Shown here: positions 11,410 to 22,917 of the stretch, one piece after another
Layout of the letters: each line of letters starts with the position of its first letter
Position numbering within the stretch: the stretch's first letter is position 1
Notes under the pieces: generated by a model
Seen by the model: only the letters and a program-made list of their open reading frames with translations
Told to the model about the DNA's origin: nothing
Database searches by the model: none
Assembly (NCBI RefSeq): GCF_028009165.1
Contig: NC_079245.1
Location: forward strand, 868,001 to 932,000
Direction of reading: 5' to 3'
Length of the DNA stretch: 64,000 bases
Source of the DNA: Akanthomyces muscarius
Taxonomy: Eukaryota; Ascomycota; Sordariomycetes; Hypocreales; Cordycipitaceae
Position numbers and translations under genes: made by a program

Positions 11410-13246
11410 CTAGTCATTATCTACGTTTGTCTCTTCTAAGTTTTCTCCATACCAATCACTGCTAGCCTCCTTTTTGAGTACCCAGCGAGGCGCTTGATTT
11501 GGCAATGTTTCAGATACGTATACGTTATGACCAGGTCGGCCATCCAGTATTTCCCCCACGGTTTGTAAGTTAAGCTCTTGGTAAGGGTTTGACTCGTCAC
11601 CAACGCGCACTTTAGCTACACGATGCCTATTGCAAATGACCTTGTCGCGTACGCACTTTTTGTCTTTCGCACAGTCGTGTCTGGAAGCCTCATTTCTCCA
11701 CGCGATTTCCTCCAAGAGAATGATCTGAGAGACGCTTAGCCGCTCAGGAAGCTCGGACGCGTCCAAGTCTTTAGCGTCCAGAGGAACACGTGCCGAAACC
11801 ACTGCCAGCTGCAGCACAGCAGCTTTGCGTCGCATAGCGGGCGTCCTACAGGCTCTAGCAATGAACGTGAGTGTTCTGAAGACTTGCACAGCGACGTTGA
11901 CTTCGCTAGGAATCCTGCATGTACCGTCTTCTCTTGCGACAAGCAGGGATGCAACGAGATCGAAAGCTGCAGCGAATTCGGGCTGGAAATCGTCCCAGCA
12001 CGTTTCGTCCCACTGATCTTGAAACCTCTCAATTTTCAGCTTGAAAATGATGGCAATTAAGATGCTCTGGGCTTGCACAAGAGTGACATGGAAATGGGAG
12101 ATCGATGAGACGGTAGAAAATAACTCGGCACACCTCGCTTCCCAGACCGTCAGATACTGCTGAAGCGCAGCGCGTTTGGAGGAAGCAATCCTGATGTCCT
12201 CTGCTGTTGGTCTGAATGACAAGTTACCGAAGATAGCTTTAGTGCTTGCCCAGAGTAGCTCGAATTCTATGTAGGCGTGGATGGCTGATGCCAAGGGCCG
12301 GTTCTGGAGCCATCGAAGAGCGCCAAGCCACGCCCCAGGCGAAGGGTTCGGAGCTTGGATTATGGACTCCGCCATTGGTAGCGAAGCTTCTTTCACAAAA
12401 TAGTATAGAATCTGCGCAGCTGTACCAGACACTGACACATCAGGGGATTCCATACATTCCCAGAATTTCCAGTGTCGAATCAGTGCGCAATTCATGTCCC
12501 GGAGCCTGTTGTAGTTGGCCGTGTCGCAACGTTTTCCGGCATATATAGCGTAAAGTATAGAGGCAAGTAGAACTGTCGTCTTCTCATGTGTAGAAAGAAA
12601 CGATCTCTGGATCATGTCATAGATGGTTTTCATTGATGCAGAATAGTGCTGGGCGCTCTCGTGGTCCAAAGTGTACGCGGCCCGAGACGCCAACTTAGCT
12701 GCCGGATTCGTTGACCATGAGTAGGCGGCCACGGCGTTGCTCGCATGCCAAACCGGCGCAAAAGTGTGTATGGCCTGCGGTAAAAAGTGGCGCCAAAGTT
12801 CTGAATTAAATTCGTCCGTAACGCCGACGGCGACCTTGTTGAGGAAATAGTGGCTCAGAGCCAGTTCCCCTGCCGTTGGGCTCACAGACGTCGGATTCAG
12901 TGACCGCTGCATCGGATTTGTTACGGCAACGTAGGAGGAACCGATGCACTCTCGGCCGCCCTTGATGCACCGGTGGCATACTGGCTTGGTTTCATCACAC
13001 TTCACTCGTCGTTTCCTTTGGTTTGGTTAGCGATTGAACAAAGCGCCGCCACCTCAGCAGGGCCTAGTGCGTAACTTACCGACAAGTAAGGCATCCAGTC
13101 CTCGCCCTCGGAGCCCATTTCTTCTGTTGTGACGGCGCTGGATTCAACGGGCAAACAGCCGTTGTGAGCTCTGGCGGCGCTGGGTCGTCCAGCTCAGAGC
13201 TGCTGGGCGGGAAGGCACGCGACAGGTCGGGGTCCGGCGTCATCAT
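11410..13246 (-). CDS. Zn2Cys6 transcription factor with Fungal_trans_2-like body
   Basis: Predicted nuclear regulator of 590 residues. Exon 1 is 13246-13080 and exon 2 is 13015-11410. The 64-base intron splits the zinc cluster, whose joined sequence is GCLTCRKRRVKCDETKPVCHRC followed by IKGGREC. That restores C-x2-C-x6-C-x5-C-x2-C-x6-C. Without the upstream exon the first two cysteines are missing, so the splice decides the model. The N-terminal 40 residues are Pro/Ser-rich. The long alpha-helical C-terminal region (for example ALSHYFLNKVAVGVTDEFNSELW) is typical of the Fungal_trans_2/DUF3468 class. ATG 13246 is followed by a second in-frame ATG. No target can be read; the nearest genes are an orphan protein and a choline-transporter-like gene. 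Confidence 0.9.
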
Positions 13247-14040
13247 GTCGCCTGCCGGTGCGATCCGATCATAGGCTTCTCAATCGGCTAATCATAGAGG
13301 GGAGGCTTTCCATCGTCAGGCGCATCCGTTCTTCGCCCAACGTTGCAGGAGCGAAAACCCCCTGATCCACCGCCAACCCCACGCATCATAATCCAAATCA
13401 CCAGCGCTAGTCGTAAGATTGCCACGATCTCTCCACTAAGCCGGTTTCTGGAGACTTGTCGTTGCTTCACGAGAAAAAAGACGCCCGACGGCGTTCCGAC
13501 TTTTTGTACGGTGATGACCAAACCCATTTCTGGATACCGCATGATCAAGTGGGGAATTTGAATTCACCGTCTACGGACGTTATCTACTTGCCCATGGGCG
13601 TGATGACGCATCTGCTGGAGCGTGCATTTGAGATACCGTGGGTGTATTGCGCAAATTACGACGTGAATGAGAACCGCTGCGTCAGCCAATGTACGGCGGA
13701 TCAAGACAAATCCTGGCTTGTCGACGAGTGATCGACTTGTTTGTATTCTTGCTAAGTCAGTGTTTGCTTGTCAAAGAGCAATTCGCTGCAAATTCTGAAT
13801 GCTAGACATAGGATTTGATGCTGTTGTCCCAAGGCATGCCACTAAAGGGGAGTGCGGTTAAAATGCAGTTTGACACAAGATTCAGCAAATACTAGTAACG
13901 GTTCTCACAGCAATTCGCGACTGTCATGAAAGTAACTGGTAGAAATGACGCTAGGGTATTCTTGACTCTATTCTACTCGCTACGTACAATCTCCCGCCTC
14001 CCGCCACAGAACCCTCCTCTTTCGTATCATGTACAGGGCC
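13247..14040. other. Intergenic region without supported gene
   Basis: About 790 bases upstream of the Zn2Cys6 gene and downstream of the transporter gene. An open plus-strand frame at 13456-13731 could encode 91 residues, but it has no recognisable domain, signal peptide or splice context. Nothing further is supported. Confidence 0.4.
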
Positions 14041-16425
14041 TCACACATGGTCGTCACCAATACCGCCCGCACGCCTCTCGCCAAACAAGTACGCCGCCTC
14101 GAGACAGAAGCGCCCGTGGCCCATCTCCATGCGGCGCTCGCTGCCGTAGCAGATGAGCACGGCGTCGACAATGCCGCTAAGCACGCCCTCCATCGCACCC
14201 ATGACCGAGTAACCGATGAAGCTGGCCATGAGGCCGACAACGTACGCGTATGCGGAGCCACGTACGCCCATACCATCCGGCAGGGTCAGACGCAGCTGCT
14301 TGGCGGTGATGACCCAGCCCGCGAAGCCGAGCGCCGTGGCCATGAGCAGACGCGTAGCCACGAGCAGCAGCTTAGCGAGGCGGTAGGGCATGAGCCCGTT
14401 TTGCTGGCCGCGCATGCGCAGCGCGCGTGGGGTCAGCGTCGTCGTGGGCATGGCAGGCGTGACAAACTCCATCTGGTCGAGGCCGCGCGCCGACGTGGCA
14501 AGGCTCTGAGAGTGGATGGCGGCGTAGGTGACGGTGAGGGGGTTGGTGAGCGCCACCACGGGCGTCGGGATCCAGAACGAGGCGACGTTTGTGATGGCGG
14601 CGCCGAGGCGGCGCGGCAGGAACAGCAGCGGCGCGCGCACGAGCAGCGACATGAGCGTGGACTGGCAGATGCTGCCAAAGATAGTGGTGACGGCGTGGCC
14701 AAGCGCGGCCAGCACAATGTCTTTAGAAGGCGCGGCGGGCCCGGCGTTGCGGTGAAAGTACCACTGCGAAACGGTGGCGGCCGTGGTGGCGCGGTGCACG
14801 CCGTTCATGACGGCCATGGTCCACATGTACATGAAGACGAAGGCGGCACCGAGCCACCAGCTGGAGAGCTGGATGACGAAGCGCACGAGCGAGGTGGAAA
14901 AGTAGCCGCCCATGAAGACGCGCGTAAACATGACGAGCCAGGCCCACGTCCAGACGACGATGAGCGCGAGGCAGGCGAAGCCCATGACGAGCAGGGCGGC
15001 GTTTTGCGCGAGGATGCGAGAGGAGAACTGCAGAATCTCTATGGCCTGCTGGATGGCCTTGCGACTCTTGGCGACCATCCACAGCCAGAGAATGCACGCG
15101 CCGCCGGGGAGCAGCGCGGCCCAGCGCATGACGCTGTCCTGCACGCTGGCGCCATGCGTGCGGCCCTTGAAGGAGGAGACAAAGGCGTAGAGGGAAAAGG
15201 AGAACATGATGGCGGGCACGGCGACGAGGATGACGCTGACGAGCGGTCGTACAAAGGACCGCAGAGCAGCCAGCCAGACAAAGGATACGAAAATGGCCAC
15301 GACAGTGTCTACAGCGAGCATGTGGAAGGATCGCTGGAGAGTCATGTATATCGTGTCGCCCACGGGGCCCTTTTTAGGGGATGTGTGCAGCCATACCAAC
15401 ACAAACGTGGACAGCATGGCGGCGAAGCTGATGAGGAAGATCCAGGCAAAGAAGGGATCGTGTCGGAAGAGCTCGCCTTCAATGTACATGGGGCCGGCCT
15501 CCATCGGCTCCCCTTGGGCGGGATCTTCTCGTTGTAAGCTGCTCATTTCGGAGCGATCCGTCGATGACCGTCGTAATAAGAAAGGTGTTTGCTCGGCAGA
15601 CTGAGGTTGCCGTTGTTGTTTGAAGCGCTGAAATGGCGGCGGACTTGAGTCGGTGTGGGCGTCGCCGAGAAGCGACTCGGGGGGTTCGTCGTCATCGTCC
15701 TCCTGCGACTCCAGCCCTACATCCACCATGCCTGTCTTATTGCCACGGTTCTGTGATGTTGTTTTCGTAACCGCGGCTACGGAGGGTACCTCCTCGGCCT
15801 CCTCGTGGAGAGTGTCGCGTGCTACGTTGTGCTGGAAGCCGGCGCCGCTCCTTGCACCATTCCAGCTACTCTTGATGCCGCGGCCGCGGCCGCGATACGG
15901 ATCGTCGTCATCCTCACGTGTGCTATCGTCGAGCGAACCCCTGCTGTGGTAGTCGGACTCGGTGCTCTCGGCGAGCTTGCTAGCGGCAGCGACACGGCGC
16001 GAGCGCTGCAGGGCATATAGGTCGGCGGCCTCGCGGTCGCGCTCCTCCTCGTCGTCCTCTTCGCGAAACTCGTCGAGCGGGCCGTGGAACAGCGGGGCGT
16101 CCTGTGCGGCCGAGATGCGTGACGCAAAGGCGAGGTTGCCGAAGCGGGAGCCTGTGCCGTTTTGCTGGTACGGGTTGCCGCGGGAGAGGAAGGACCTCGA
16201 GCCTGGGGGTGCGCCGCGACCGACGGCATCGCGATGTCGTCCGGGCCGTGACGAGGGCCAGTCGGCTGTGTTGTTGGAGTCGTCGTGTTCGGGCTGGCCG
16301 GCGAAGTTGGAGATGCGAGATTGGGACTGGGCTAGAAACCTGGAGGCGTCTGGAGCACACGACGTCAGCGAGAGTGGTGGAAGCAAGAGCATAGGCAGCT
16401 AGGCACACGCACATTCAGAAAACAT
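14041..16425 (-). CDS. Choline-transporter-like (CTL/SLC44, Pns1-type) membrane protein
   Basis: Predicted multi-pass membrane protein of the CTL family. A 13-nt first coding exon (16425-16413) is joined to exon 2 (16349-14041), giving 773 residues that begin MFSEYASRFLAQSQSR. Roughly the first 330 residues are hydrophilic and disordered, rich in Ser, Arg and acidic clusters. The rest contains about ten hydrophobic segments, starting with FFAWIFLISFAAMLSTFVLVWL and including AALLVMGFACLALIVVWTWA. The C-terminal loop EGVLSGIVDAVLICYGSERRMEMGHGR resembles the conserved CTL tail, in which a cytosolic D-x-x-x-x-C-Y precedes the end. Family members are proposed choline or ethanolamine transporters, but fungal Pns1 has no proven choline uptake role, so the substrate is open. 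Long open frames antisense to this gene are composition artefacts. Confidence 0.9.
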
Positions 16426-18376
16426 GATGGGCTAGAGTATTTGGGCACCAGACCGCCACCTCGCCGGGAGAATGGGGTGGTTTATCTCAGGTAGGTGTAT
16501 GTCTGGCGTAGATGATGGGGGAGACGTCGAGAGTCGGGTGTTGGGTTTCGTTGACCGATTACGTGAATGACGGTTCCGATTACGCACTAGAGGATGGATG
16601 CCTGGAAGACGTTGGTCGGTCGCACGGTCGCAGCGGGCTGTCGTGGGACGTGAGTACAGAGAGGTTAAATGGAGATGTCGCCGATGCAGGGTGCTTGAAG
16701 ATGCAGAAGTGGTAGATGTATGGAGTTGTTGATTTGGTCGGAAACGGCGAAAGGTCCAGAGGCGGTCATGGGACGTTGAAGCGAGAGCGTGGGGTTTCAA
16801 GGTGACTCTCGCAGCAGCTGACTGGCCGTCGATGGCGGCGATAGGCAGCCGCCCGTGCGCTGCCCTGGGCAAACAGATACCAACACTACTTGTGGGATTT
16901 ATTAATAAGGTAAAATAGGTAATGCACACCGGTTTGATCGACAAGTCGCTGCCAGTGCACTTGATGTCTTTTTTATGCCGTCTGTATGTCACCACACTGG
17001 CATCTGCTCTTGGTTCGCCTTCTGGCGCCATCACGCAGTTTACTAGCGGTCACGCCAATCCACAACCAGCAGCGCCATGAGCGGAGGCAGGTTTGCGAAC
17101 GCTGCACAATTCATTATCAAGCAAAAAGGTGGATTTATTGCAGTTTTTACACGGTGGAAGAAATGCAGCTCATCAGATTAATGCACGGCCGTAATTTGCG
17201 ATTGCAGACGAGTGTTGCGGCTACTGGGGAGGAGAAGTAGACCCAAGACATAACGTAGGTACTCGCGAGTTCGTGTTTTGGTAAAAAAATGTGAAAAGTA
17301 ACTTGAAGTCTGAGCAAGAAACGTTCGAATGCGGAAAAGACAGGGGAAAATGTGTGCAGATGCGGATGTCCAAATGCTCTACATTAAATAGTACGAGATT
17401 GAAAAGACTCGGTGTGGCAAGAAACACATGTCTGCTTTGCCTACGTATTGTATCAGTAATAGGAACACGGCACTATGTACTAACATGCATGTGTTCTAAT
17501 AAGTGGCTACATTCAATACCAATAAAGTGTATGTATGTACCAAGTGTCCAACGTCAAAGACTACGATGTTAGAGGTATCAGCGTGACAGTAAAACGGATA
17601 CATGCCTTGCAAGTCATCTCAAAAAAAAAGTATCCTTAATAGCAGCGAAGCAGCAAGATGAACGTGTTTTCTACGGCTATATTCATTACCAATCAACGCA
17701 TGTATGAAACCTTGCCACATAAATCGGGGAGGCAAATTTGGCAGCATGTTCTGCAAGTACCTATTTCAGTGAAACTAGACTACTGGCGAATTCCCTCCTA
17801 GTAATTATTAATATGGAGCTTCCATCTGAAATGTCCTTTCTTAATGTACGTCAGCCAATTCGAGCCTCTTTACGAAGGGGGTAAGCCTCTGTGCAGAATG
17901 GGTCATGGGCGCATTATCCAAGCCAGGCGGCGACGCATCCGGCAACGCAACAGTCCATCCAAACTGAATAAAATCGCTAATGGTAATCCACAGGGTGGAT
18001 ATCTTGACTTATGCCCTGGTCTATAATTGGCAGAAATGATCGAATTTCCTCCTGAGTTGTGCATTGTCCTCAGTACTTCTCGCCTGCCGTACACACTTAC
18101 AATACGCATCATCTGACCCTACAGAGTGAACACAAGCCATCTGATGGCTACGCTTGTGATGAACAGCCACCGACACGTTAGCCAATACCTCGTTTCTGAG
18201 TCGTTGTGTAAAGAAAATTTAGCCAGACTAGACATGGCTTGCACCCTCACTCAAATCTGGCTTCCTCTTTGACAGCCTAATGCAGTACTGTACTTCAATA
18301 AGCTCCCACTGGCAAGCCTCTCCCAAGACGACAAATTACCACACAATATAACCAGCGTCAAGCCCCTCGGCATCCA
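16426..18376. other. Long intergenic region without supported gene
   Basis: About 1.95 kb. The left portion is the promoter and leader of the transporter gene. The portion 17250-18370 is AT-richer with only short open frames. I found no recognisable protein, RNA gene or repeat. The 3' UTR of the SDR gene should lie just left of 18377. Confidence 0.5.
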
Positions 18377-19279
18377 TCAAAACACTGAAATACCGCCATC
18401 CACCAAAATATCCGCGCCCGTTATGTAGCTCCCCGCCCTGCTCGCCAACAGCACCACCGCACCCGTCAGCTCCTCCGGACTACCCATCCTCCCCCAGGGC
18501 ATCCTCTCCACCCAAGCCCTCCTAAGCGACGCCAGGCCCTCGCCCTCGTTCAGAATCGTGTCCATGTACCCCGGGCTGATGCTGTTGACCCTGATGCCGT
18601 GCCGTCCCCACTCGGCCGCCAGCGAGCTCTTGATCGACAGCACCGCCGCCTTGGCCGCGTTGTAGTGCACCTGCGGCTGCGGGTAATTCACGACGTGGCC
18701 GGAGATGCTCGCCGTCAGCACGATACTGCCCGCGGTGCCGCTGGCCACCATGGCCCGCGCCGCGGCCTGCGCGACGAGGAAGCTGCCCGTCGTGTTGACG
18801 TCGAGCATGCCGCGGAACTGCTCCGGGCGGATGTCGAGCGCGTCCACGGCGCCGACGATGCCGGCGAAGCAGAGGCAGGTGCTGATGGGTCCCTGGAGGT
18901 CCTGCTCCGCCTGCGCGACGGCGCTGGTGACGGCCTCGGCGTCTGTCACGTTGACTTTTTGGAAAGTTATGGTCGCAAGGGGGAAGTCGGCGCGGAAGCG
19001 GGCGGCCGCGGCGGCGCCCTGATCGGGCGACAGGTCCAGAATGGCGAGCCCTTGGAGGCCATGCTCAAGGAGCGCCCGGCAGGCGACCAGGCCAATGTCG
19101 CCGGTGCCGCCGGCGACGATGGCGTTGCCCGTCACGGCGAAGCGTAATCGGGCGCGGTCGGCGGGGGACGTGCTCGCCGGCGCGGGCTCTGGGACGCTCG
19201 TCTTGGAGGTGGCGGAGCCGTCGCTCATCACCATGGACGGAATTTGTCGATGGATAAGCTCGTCTCGCGGCACTGACAT
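18377..19279 (-). CDS. Short-chain dehydrogenase/reductase, polyol-dehydrogenase-like
   Basis: NAD(P)-dependent classical SDR of 300 residues. The nucleotide-binding motif is VAGGTGDIG (residues 55-63). The structural NAG motif appears as FAG (138-140). The catalytic tetrad shows NTTGSF with Asn162, Ser near 191, Tyr206 and Lys210 (YNAAK). PGYMDT follows the active site, and the C-terminus ends YITGADILVDGGISVF. The pattern resembles fungal arabinitol/mannitol/sorbitol dehydrogenases, but substrate assignment is inference. The N-terminal 45 residues are Ser/Pro/Ala-rich and precede the fold; Met16 or Met18 are alternative starts. It is divergent from a bHLH factor. Confidence 0.88.
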   Translation of the reverse strand: MSVPRDELIHRQIPSMVMSDGSATSKTSVPEPAPASTSPADRARLRFAVTGNAIVAGGTGDIGLVACRALLEHGLQGLAILDLSPDQGAAAAARFRADFPLATITFQKVNVTDAEAVTSAVAQAEQDLQGPISTCLCFAGIVGAVDALDIRPEQFRGMLDVNTTGSFLVAQAAARAMVASGTAGSIVLTASISGHVVNYPQPQVHYNAAKAAVLSIKSSLAAEWGRHGIRVNSISPGYMDTILNEGEGLASLRRAWVERMPWGRMGSPEELTGAVVLLASRAGSYITGADILVDGGISVF

Positions 19280-19852
19280 GTTGGGCGGCTTCTTCTACGG
19301 ACAAGAGGGAGAAAAGGCTATGGTAACCAGACGGGGAAAGAAGACGAAATGATTTTTTGTCCAAAGTCCAGCTCTTAACATCTCGAGGGAACAGTGCCGT
19401 TTTTAAATCGGACATCACAACCACATCGACGAGCATGCAGCTTACACAAGCCATCGAACAAGTCTAGAGTCGATCACTAGCCCGATGTAGTATAAACGAC
19501 GGGTTGCTGTACTGTGCAGTACACTTGAACCTTTGTTGCTGTACAGTAACTGCAGCAAAACGGTGGAGACTCGCCACAGCCGTGGCTGCATGATTGGCGG
19601 CGTTGCTAAAAACGGGCTGCGCGGCGTACACTCACCTTTATTAGAGCGTTGACGCCTCCGCTCGCCGGAGCTCCATCGTGAGCCGGCTGGCGGGGGGAAC
19701 TCAGGACTGTACAGTGGTGACTTTGAAAGGACGCCACAAAGGATAGGTCAACGTCATCCTTGGTTTGTTCCAACTAGAAAGAAGGGCACATTTTGGTCGA
19801 GAAAGTTGATGCGTAACTTGTCGCTGAAATTGCCGTACTGTTGCAGAGAACC
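19280..19852. promoter_or_regulatory. Divergent promoter with CTGTACAG palindromes
   Basis: About 570 bases between the SDR and bHLH genes. It contains two exact CTGTACAG palindromes at 19539-19546 and 19707-19714, and a related inverted element around 19507-19522 (CTGTACTGTGCAGTAC). The same octamer occurs twice in the next divergent promoter (22253 and 22402), so it may be a shared binding site (inference). Confidence 0.45.
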
Positions 19853-20767
19853 ATGTCGCCACCACCAGCTTCACATGCGCAGCCGGACGGCGCGGGACGC
19901 AGGAAGCGACCACGTCCTCTCCCCCACGTCAATGCCCGAAACCTCGCCATCGAAAAGAGGCGCCGCGAGCAAATGAATGGAAACTTCCTAGTAAGCCAAC
20001 TTGCCGTACTATATCAGCAGAACCCCCCTAATGGTGAATTTTCTTGCCTCATCCAGGACTTGGCCCTTCTCGTCCCCTCACTAGCCAACGCCCAACGGCT
20101 CACCAAGGTGCACATTGTCAACCAGGCCATCGAGCACCTGCGCGAGCAGCGCGACCTCTGCGGCGCCGCCGCGCGGGAGATGCAGGAGCTGCGCGCGGAA
20201 AACGAGCGCCTCGCGGCCCAGGTCAGCCTGCTCCGGCGGCCCAGCACGGGAGTACCACCGGCAGCAGCGGTGCCCGTCCGGCCCGTGTCGAGAACCATGG
20301 CCAGGCTGCTGGATGTCAGTCAGGTCGGCAGCGGCACGGCGACGCTGCGGGATGCGCACGAGGGGCCGGAGCCCAAGGGGAAAACGACAGCACTAGTGGC
20401 TGTTGAGACTGCGATTCAGCAGCAGGCAACTGGACTCCTCTCCTCGATGGACCATGGGAACGACACTTCAGCACAGTACTGTCAGGACTTGTGGAATCCA
20501 GGATGTGACTTTACAGGAATGCCCGAGGCACAGCAAAAACAGTTGATATGGTCTTGTTCTGTTCCGAATGCATTTGTCGACGGTCCTTCGTCCCTACTGG
20601 CTGCTACCGGTGTGTCCACGCCGCCGTGCGACGGTCTGAGCCACAACGGAATCGCCAGTCTCGCCTACCCTACAAACCTGTCACTCCCCGACACCAGTTT
20701 GTATACCGACATGGGCTTACACGAAAACAATGCAGGCGAAATCTGGCCAGGTTTAGGTATATGCTAG
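19853..20767 (+). CDS. Basic helix-loop-helix transcription factor
   Basis: Predicted nuclear E-box-binding regulator. Exons 19853-19990 and 20057-20767 give 282 residues. The basic region and helix 1 (ARNLAIEKRRREQMNGNFL, with the conserved E-x-x-R-R) lie before the intron. Helix 1 continues with DLALLVPSLANAQRLTKV, then helix 2 (HIVNQAIEHLREQRD) and a leucine-zipper-like extension (EMQELRAENERLAAQVSLL). The 66-base intron is a multiple of three and has no stop, so retention would insert 22 residues into helix 1. The C-terminal half is low complexity and Gln/Pro/Ser-rich. It sits between an SDR and a transaldolase gene, the latter convergent only 45 bases away. Confidence 0.85.
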   Translation: MSPPPASHAQPDGAGRRKRPRPLPHVNARNLAIEKRRREQMNGNFLVSQLAVLYQQNPPNGEFSCLIQDLALLVPSLANAQRLTKVHIVNQAIEHLREQRDLCGAAAREMQELRAENERLAAQVSLLRRPSTGVPPAAAVPVRPVSRTMARLLDVSQVGSGTATLRDAHEGPEPKGKTTALVAVETAIQQQATGLLSSMDHGNDTSAQYCQDLWNPGCDFTGMPEAQQKQLIWSCSVPNAFVDGPSSLLAATGVSTPPCDGLSHNGIASLAYPTNLSLPDTSLYTDMGLHENNAGEIWPGLGIC

Positions 20768-20812
20768 GCCTGATTCTGAATTATACCACCATGCCATCTC
20801 AAAATCACCAAG

Positions 20813-22082
20813 CTAGATTTGCTTCAGCGCCTCCTCAATTGCCGCACGGCTCTGCAATTCGCACTCCTTGAACATCTCCAACGCTTCCTTCAGACCCCTC
20901 TTCGTCATTGGATCCGCCTCAATCGCCTGCTGCAGCGCCTCACCACCATCCGCCAGATAATCGACATCCACGGCCACCGCTACCTTCCCATCCCAGCCCT
21001 CGCCAGCCAACGGATCCGTCACCACGAGATGCGCCAGTCGCGCGGCTGGCACACCAGGCGCCGCGCTCTCATATGGTGGAGGCGGGTTCGTCTCGACGTC
21101 CAGCGCCATGAGCTCGGCGAGGATGTTTTCGGGAATGGTGGCGTGCGCGCAGCCCAGCTCCGCCATGGCCATGGCCTCTCTGGCGGAGAGGAAGCTCGCC
21201 ATCTTCAGCATGGGCTGCGGCTGTCCGGTCGTCTCGTCGAGCGTCTTGTACGCGCGCAGGATCTGGACGATGCGCGGCGACATGGGATGCTGCAGGGCCG
21301 GGTCCTGGACATCAGGCCACTGCGTGCGGTCCGCATGGTACCACGAGACTATTTCTGCATTAGTCTTCTTTTTATCGAAGCGCGATTTCTGGCACTAAAG
21401 AAAAGAAGAAGAGAGATTAGAACGCACAGTTGTAGTAAGGACTGATGGAGAGGCAGCCCGCCTGGCTGGCGGCAATGGCCTGTGGGACGCTAAACAACGA
21501 CGTGCCGAGCGTGCGGATGCCCTCCTTGAGCAGCGTGCGGCCGGCGTTGAGCGCGGGGCCGGTCGACGGGATCTTGATGCAGAAGTGGCCGGGGGAGATG
21601 CCCGCGGCGGCAAACTCGCGCGCGTAGGAGCGGGCGTGGGCGAGCGTCCTGGCCTCGTCGTAGGCGGCAAAGGGCGATGTCTGCAGGAGGAAGCGGCCCT
21701 GAATCTTGTCCTTGTTGAGAGCACATAGCCGGACGCTCTAACAGATTTGTCAGTCCTAACGCAGAAAATAAAAAAATGGCTTTCGCCTGGTTGAATGTGC
21801 TCACCATGCAGTCGAGGATAGACTGCCAGCCGTCGTCTTTGCGCTCCTTGACGGTCCGCAGAAACAGATCGCGGTTCTCGGGGTCGACCATTTGCACGTA
21901 CACGAGTCGCTGGTTGCTCGTCTGGTCAAAGGGGACAAAGGGGAGGAGGACTTTGGTCTCGGCCGTGTCCAAGCAATCAATGTCGATTTTGACTATATTC
22001 TCGTTAGGCCTAGGACATCGTTCTGGTGTAAGTGAGACGTACTGTGCTGCTGAAGCACGTCGAACCAAGTAGTTTTCGCCAT
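20813..22082 (-). CDS. Transaldolase family protein
   Basis: Schiff-base aldolase/transaldolase of the non-oxidative pentose-phosphate type. Exons 22082-22043, 21992-21805, 21737-21428 and 21348-20813 give 357 residues. Exon 1 encodes MAKTTWFDVLQQH and joins to IKIDIDCLDTAETK, which carries the catalytic Asp region. The Schiff-base lysine is in FCIKIPSTGPAL, and the phosphate-site segment is SISPYYN. Two introns end in ATAG rather than CAG; the last one is placed so that YYN joins FSWYHAD, because nearer AG sites give stops. The C-terminal domain after residue 190 is mostly helical. It may be a diverged member rather than the housekeeping enzyme. It is divergent from the Rab4-like gene and convergent with the bHLH gene. 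Confidence 0.87.
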
Positions 22083-22917
22083 TCTGCACAATTTTGATCA
22101 AGTTGCAATTACTGAAACATATCACGACTCAAACTCGAGGCATGTCATGATTTATATATAGTCGCATTATTTTGCAAGCCGTCAGTCTGAAGGCGTCTCC
22201 TCCGCACTCGGGGAGACTTTGCCCCCACGAAACAGCGCTAGACATGCAGGTACTGTACAGCAACCAGCGCCAGGATGAGCGGGCAAAAGGCCGAGACCTC
22301 TTCTTTTCAGACCACTTTCTGACTCAAGCAGCTCTTGTCTTTTTCCTTTTTTGTGATCGGGCCTGGTCAGTCGTATCTTTTTCCTATTTTGGCTGCCTGC
22401 ACTGTACAGTAGTTGCGTGCGTGCGGTGCAGTGACGTGCTCTTGGCGCAGCAGCAAGCTAACCTACAGCAAGCTCTCTTCCCCACGGCGGCCTTGTGACA
22501 AAGACGCGGCTGCCCAACAGACCGGCATCGTTCGGCCCCCAATCTGTTCTCGCCTTTACCCATTCCTACCCGAGAAGCTTGACCTTTGTCTGCACACCGC
22601 AGACCTATCACCTTCCTCCCCAACGCTCTTTTCACAAATCGGTGTAAATCGGGAACCAAAGCGCTTCTGACCAGCGACCTCCACACTGCTGCTAGTCCCC
22701 CGCGGCCCGCCGTTCTTCAGCTGCATCTCGCTCTACAAATCGACGCACGTGCGACCACTCCGAGAAGAGCTTCCCCCTGTACTACATACTACCACCACCA
22801 CCACCCGATAACGAAATTCTCCGTCTCCGCCCGTCCGCCACGATCAGTACTCTCCTCATCGCCTGTCGGCCCCTTCGTCATACAGGAAATACATAGATCA
22901 TATCCCCACCACTCGCC
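22083..22917. promoter_or_regulatory. Divergent promoter region, transaldolase / Rab4-like GTPase
   Basis: About 835 bases with no supported gene. Exact CTGTACAG palindromes lie at 22253-22260 and 22402-22409. The stretch 22560-22900 is C/T-rich, as expected for the leader of the highly codon-biased GTPase gene. Confidence 0.5.

Noticed and set aside
13456..13731. A 91-codon plus-strand frame with several cysteines
   Set aside because: No signal peptide or family motif, and it lies in the likely leader of the neighbouring regulator gene.
14029..15537. A 502-codon plus-strand open frame
   Set aside because: It is antisense to the choline-transporter-like gene. Its His/Gly/Asp/Ala-rich composition mirrors GC-rich coding on the other strand and has no domain.
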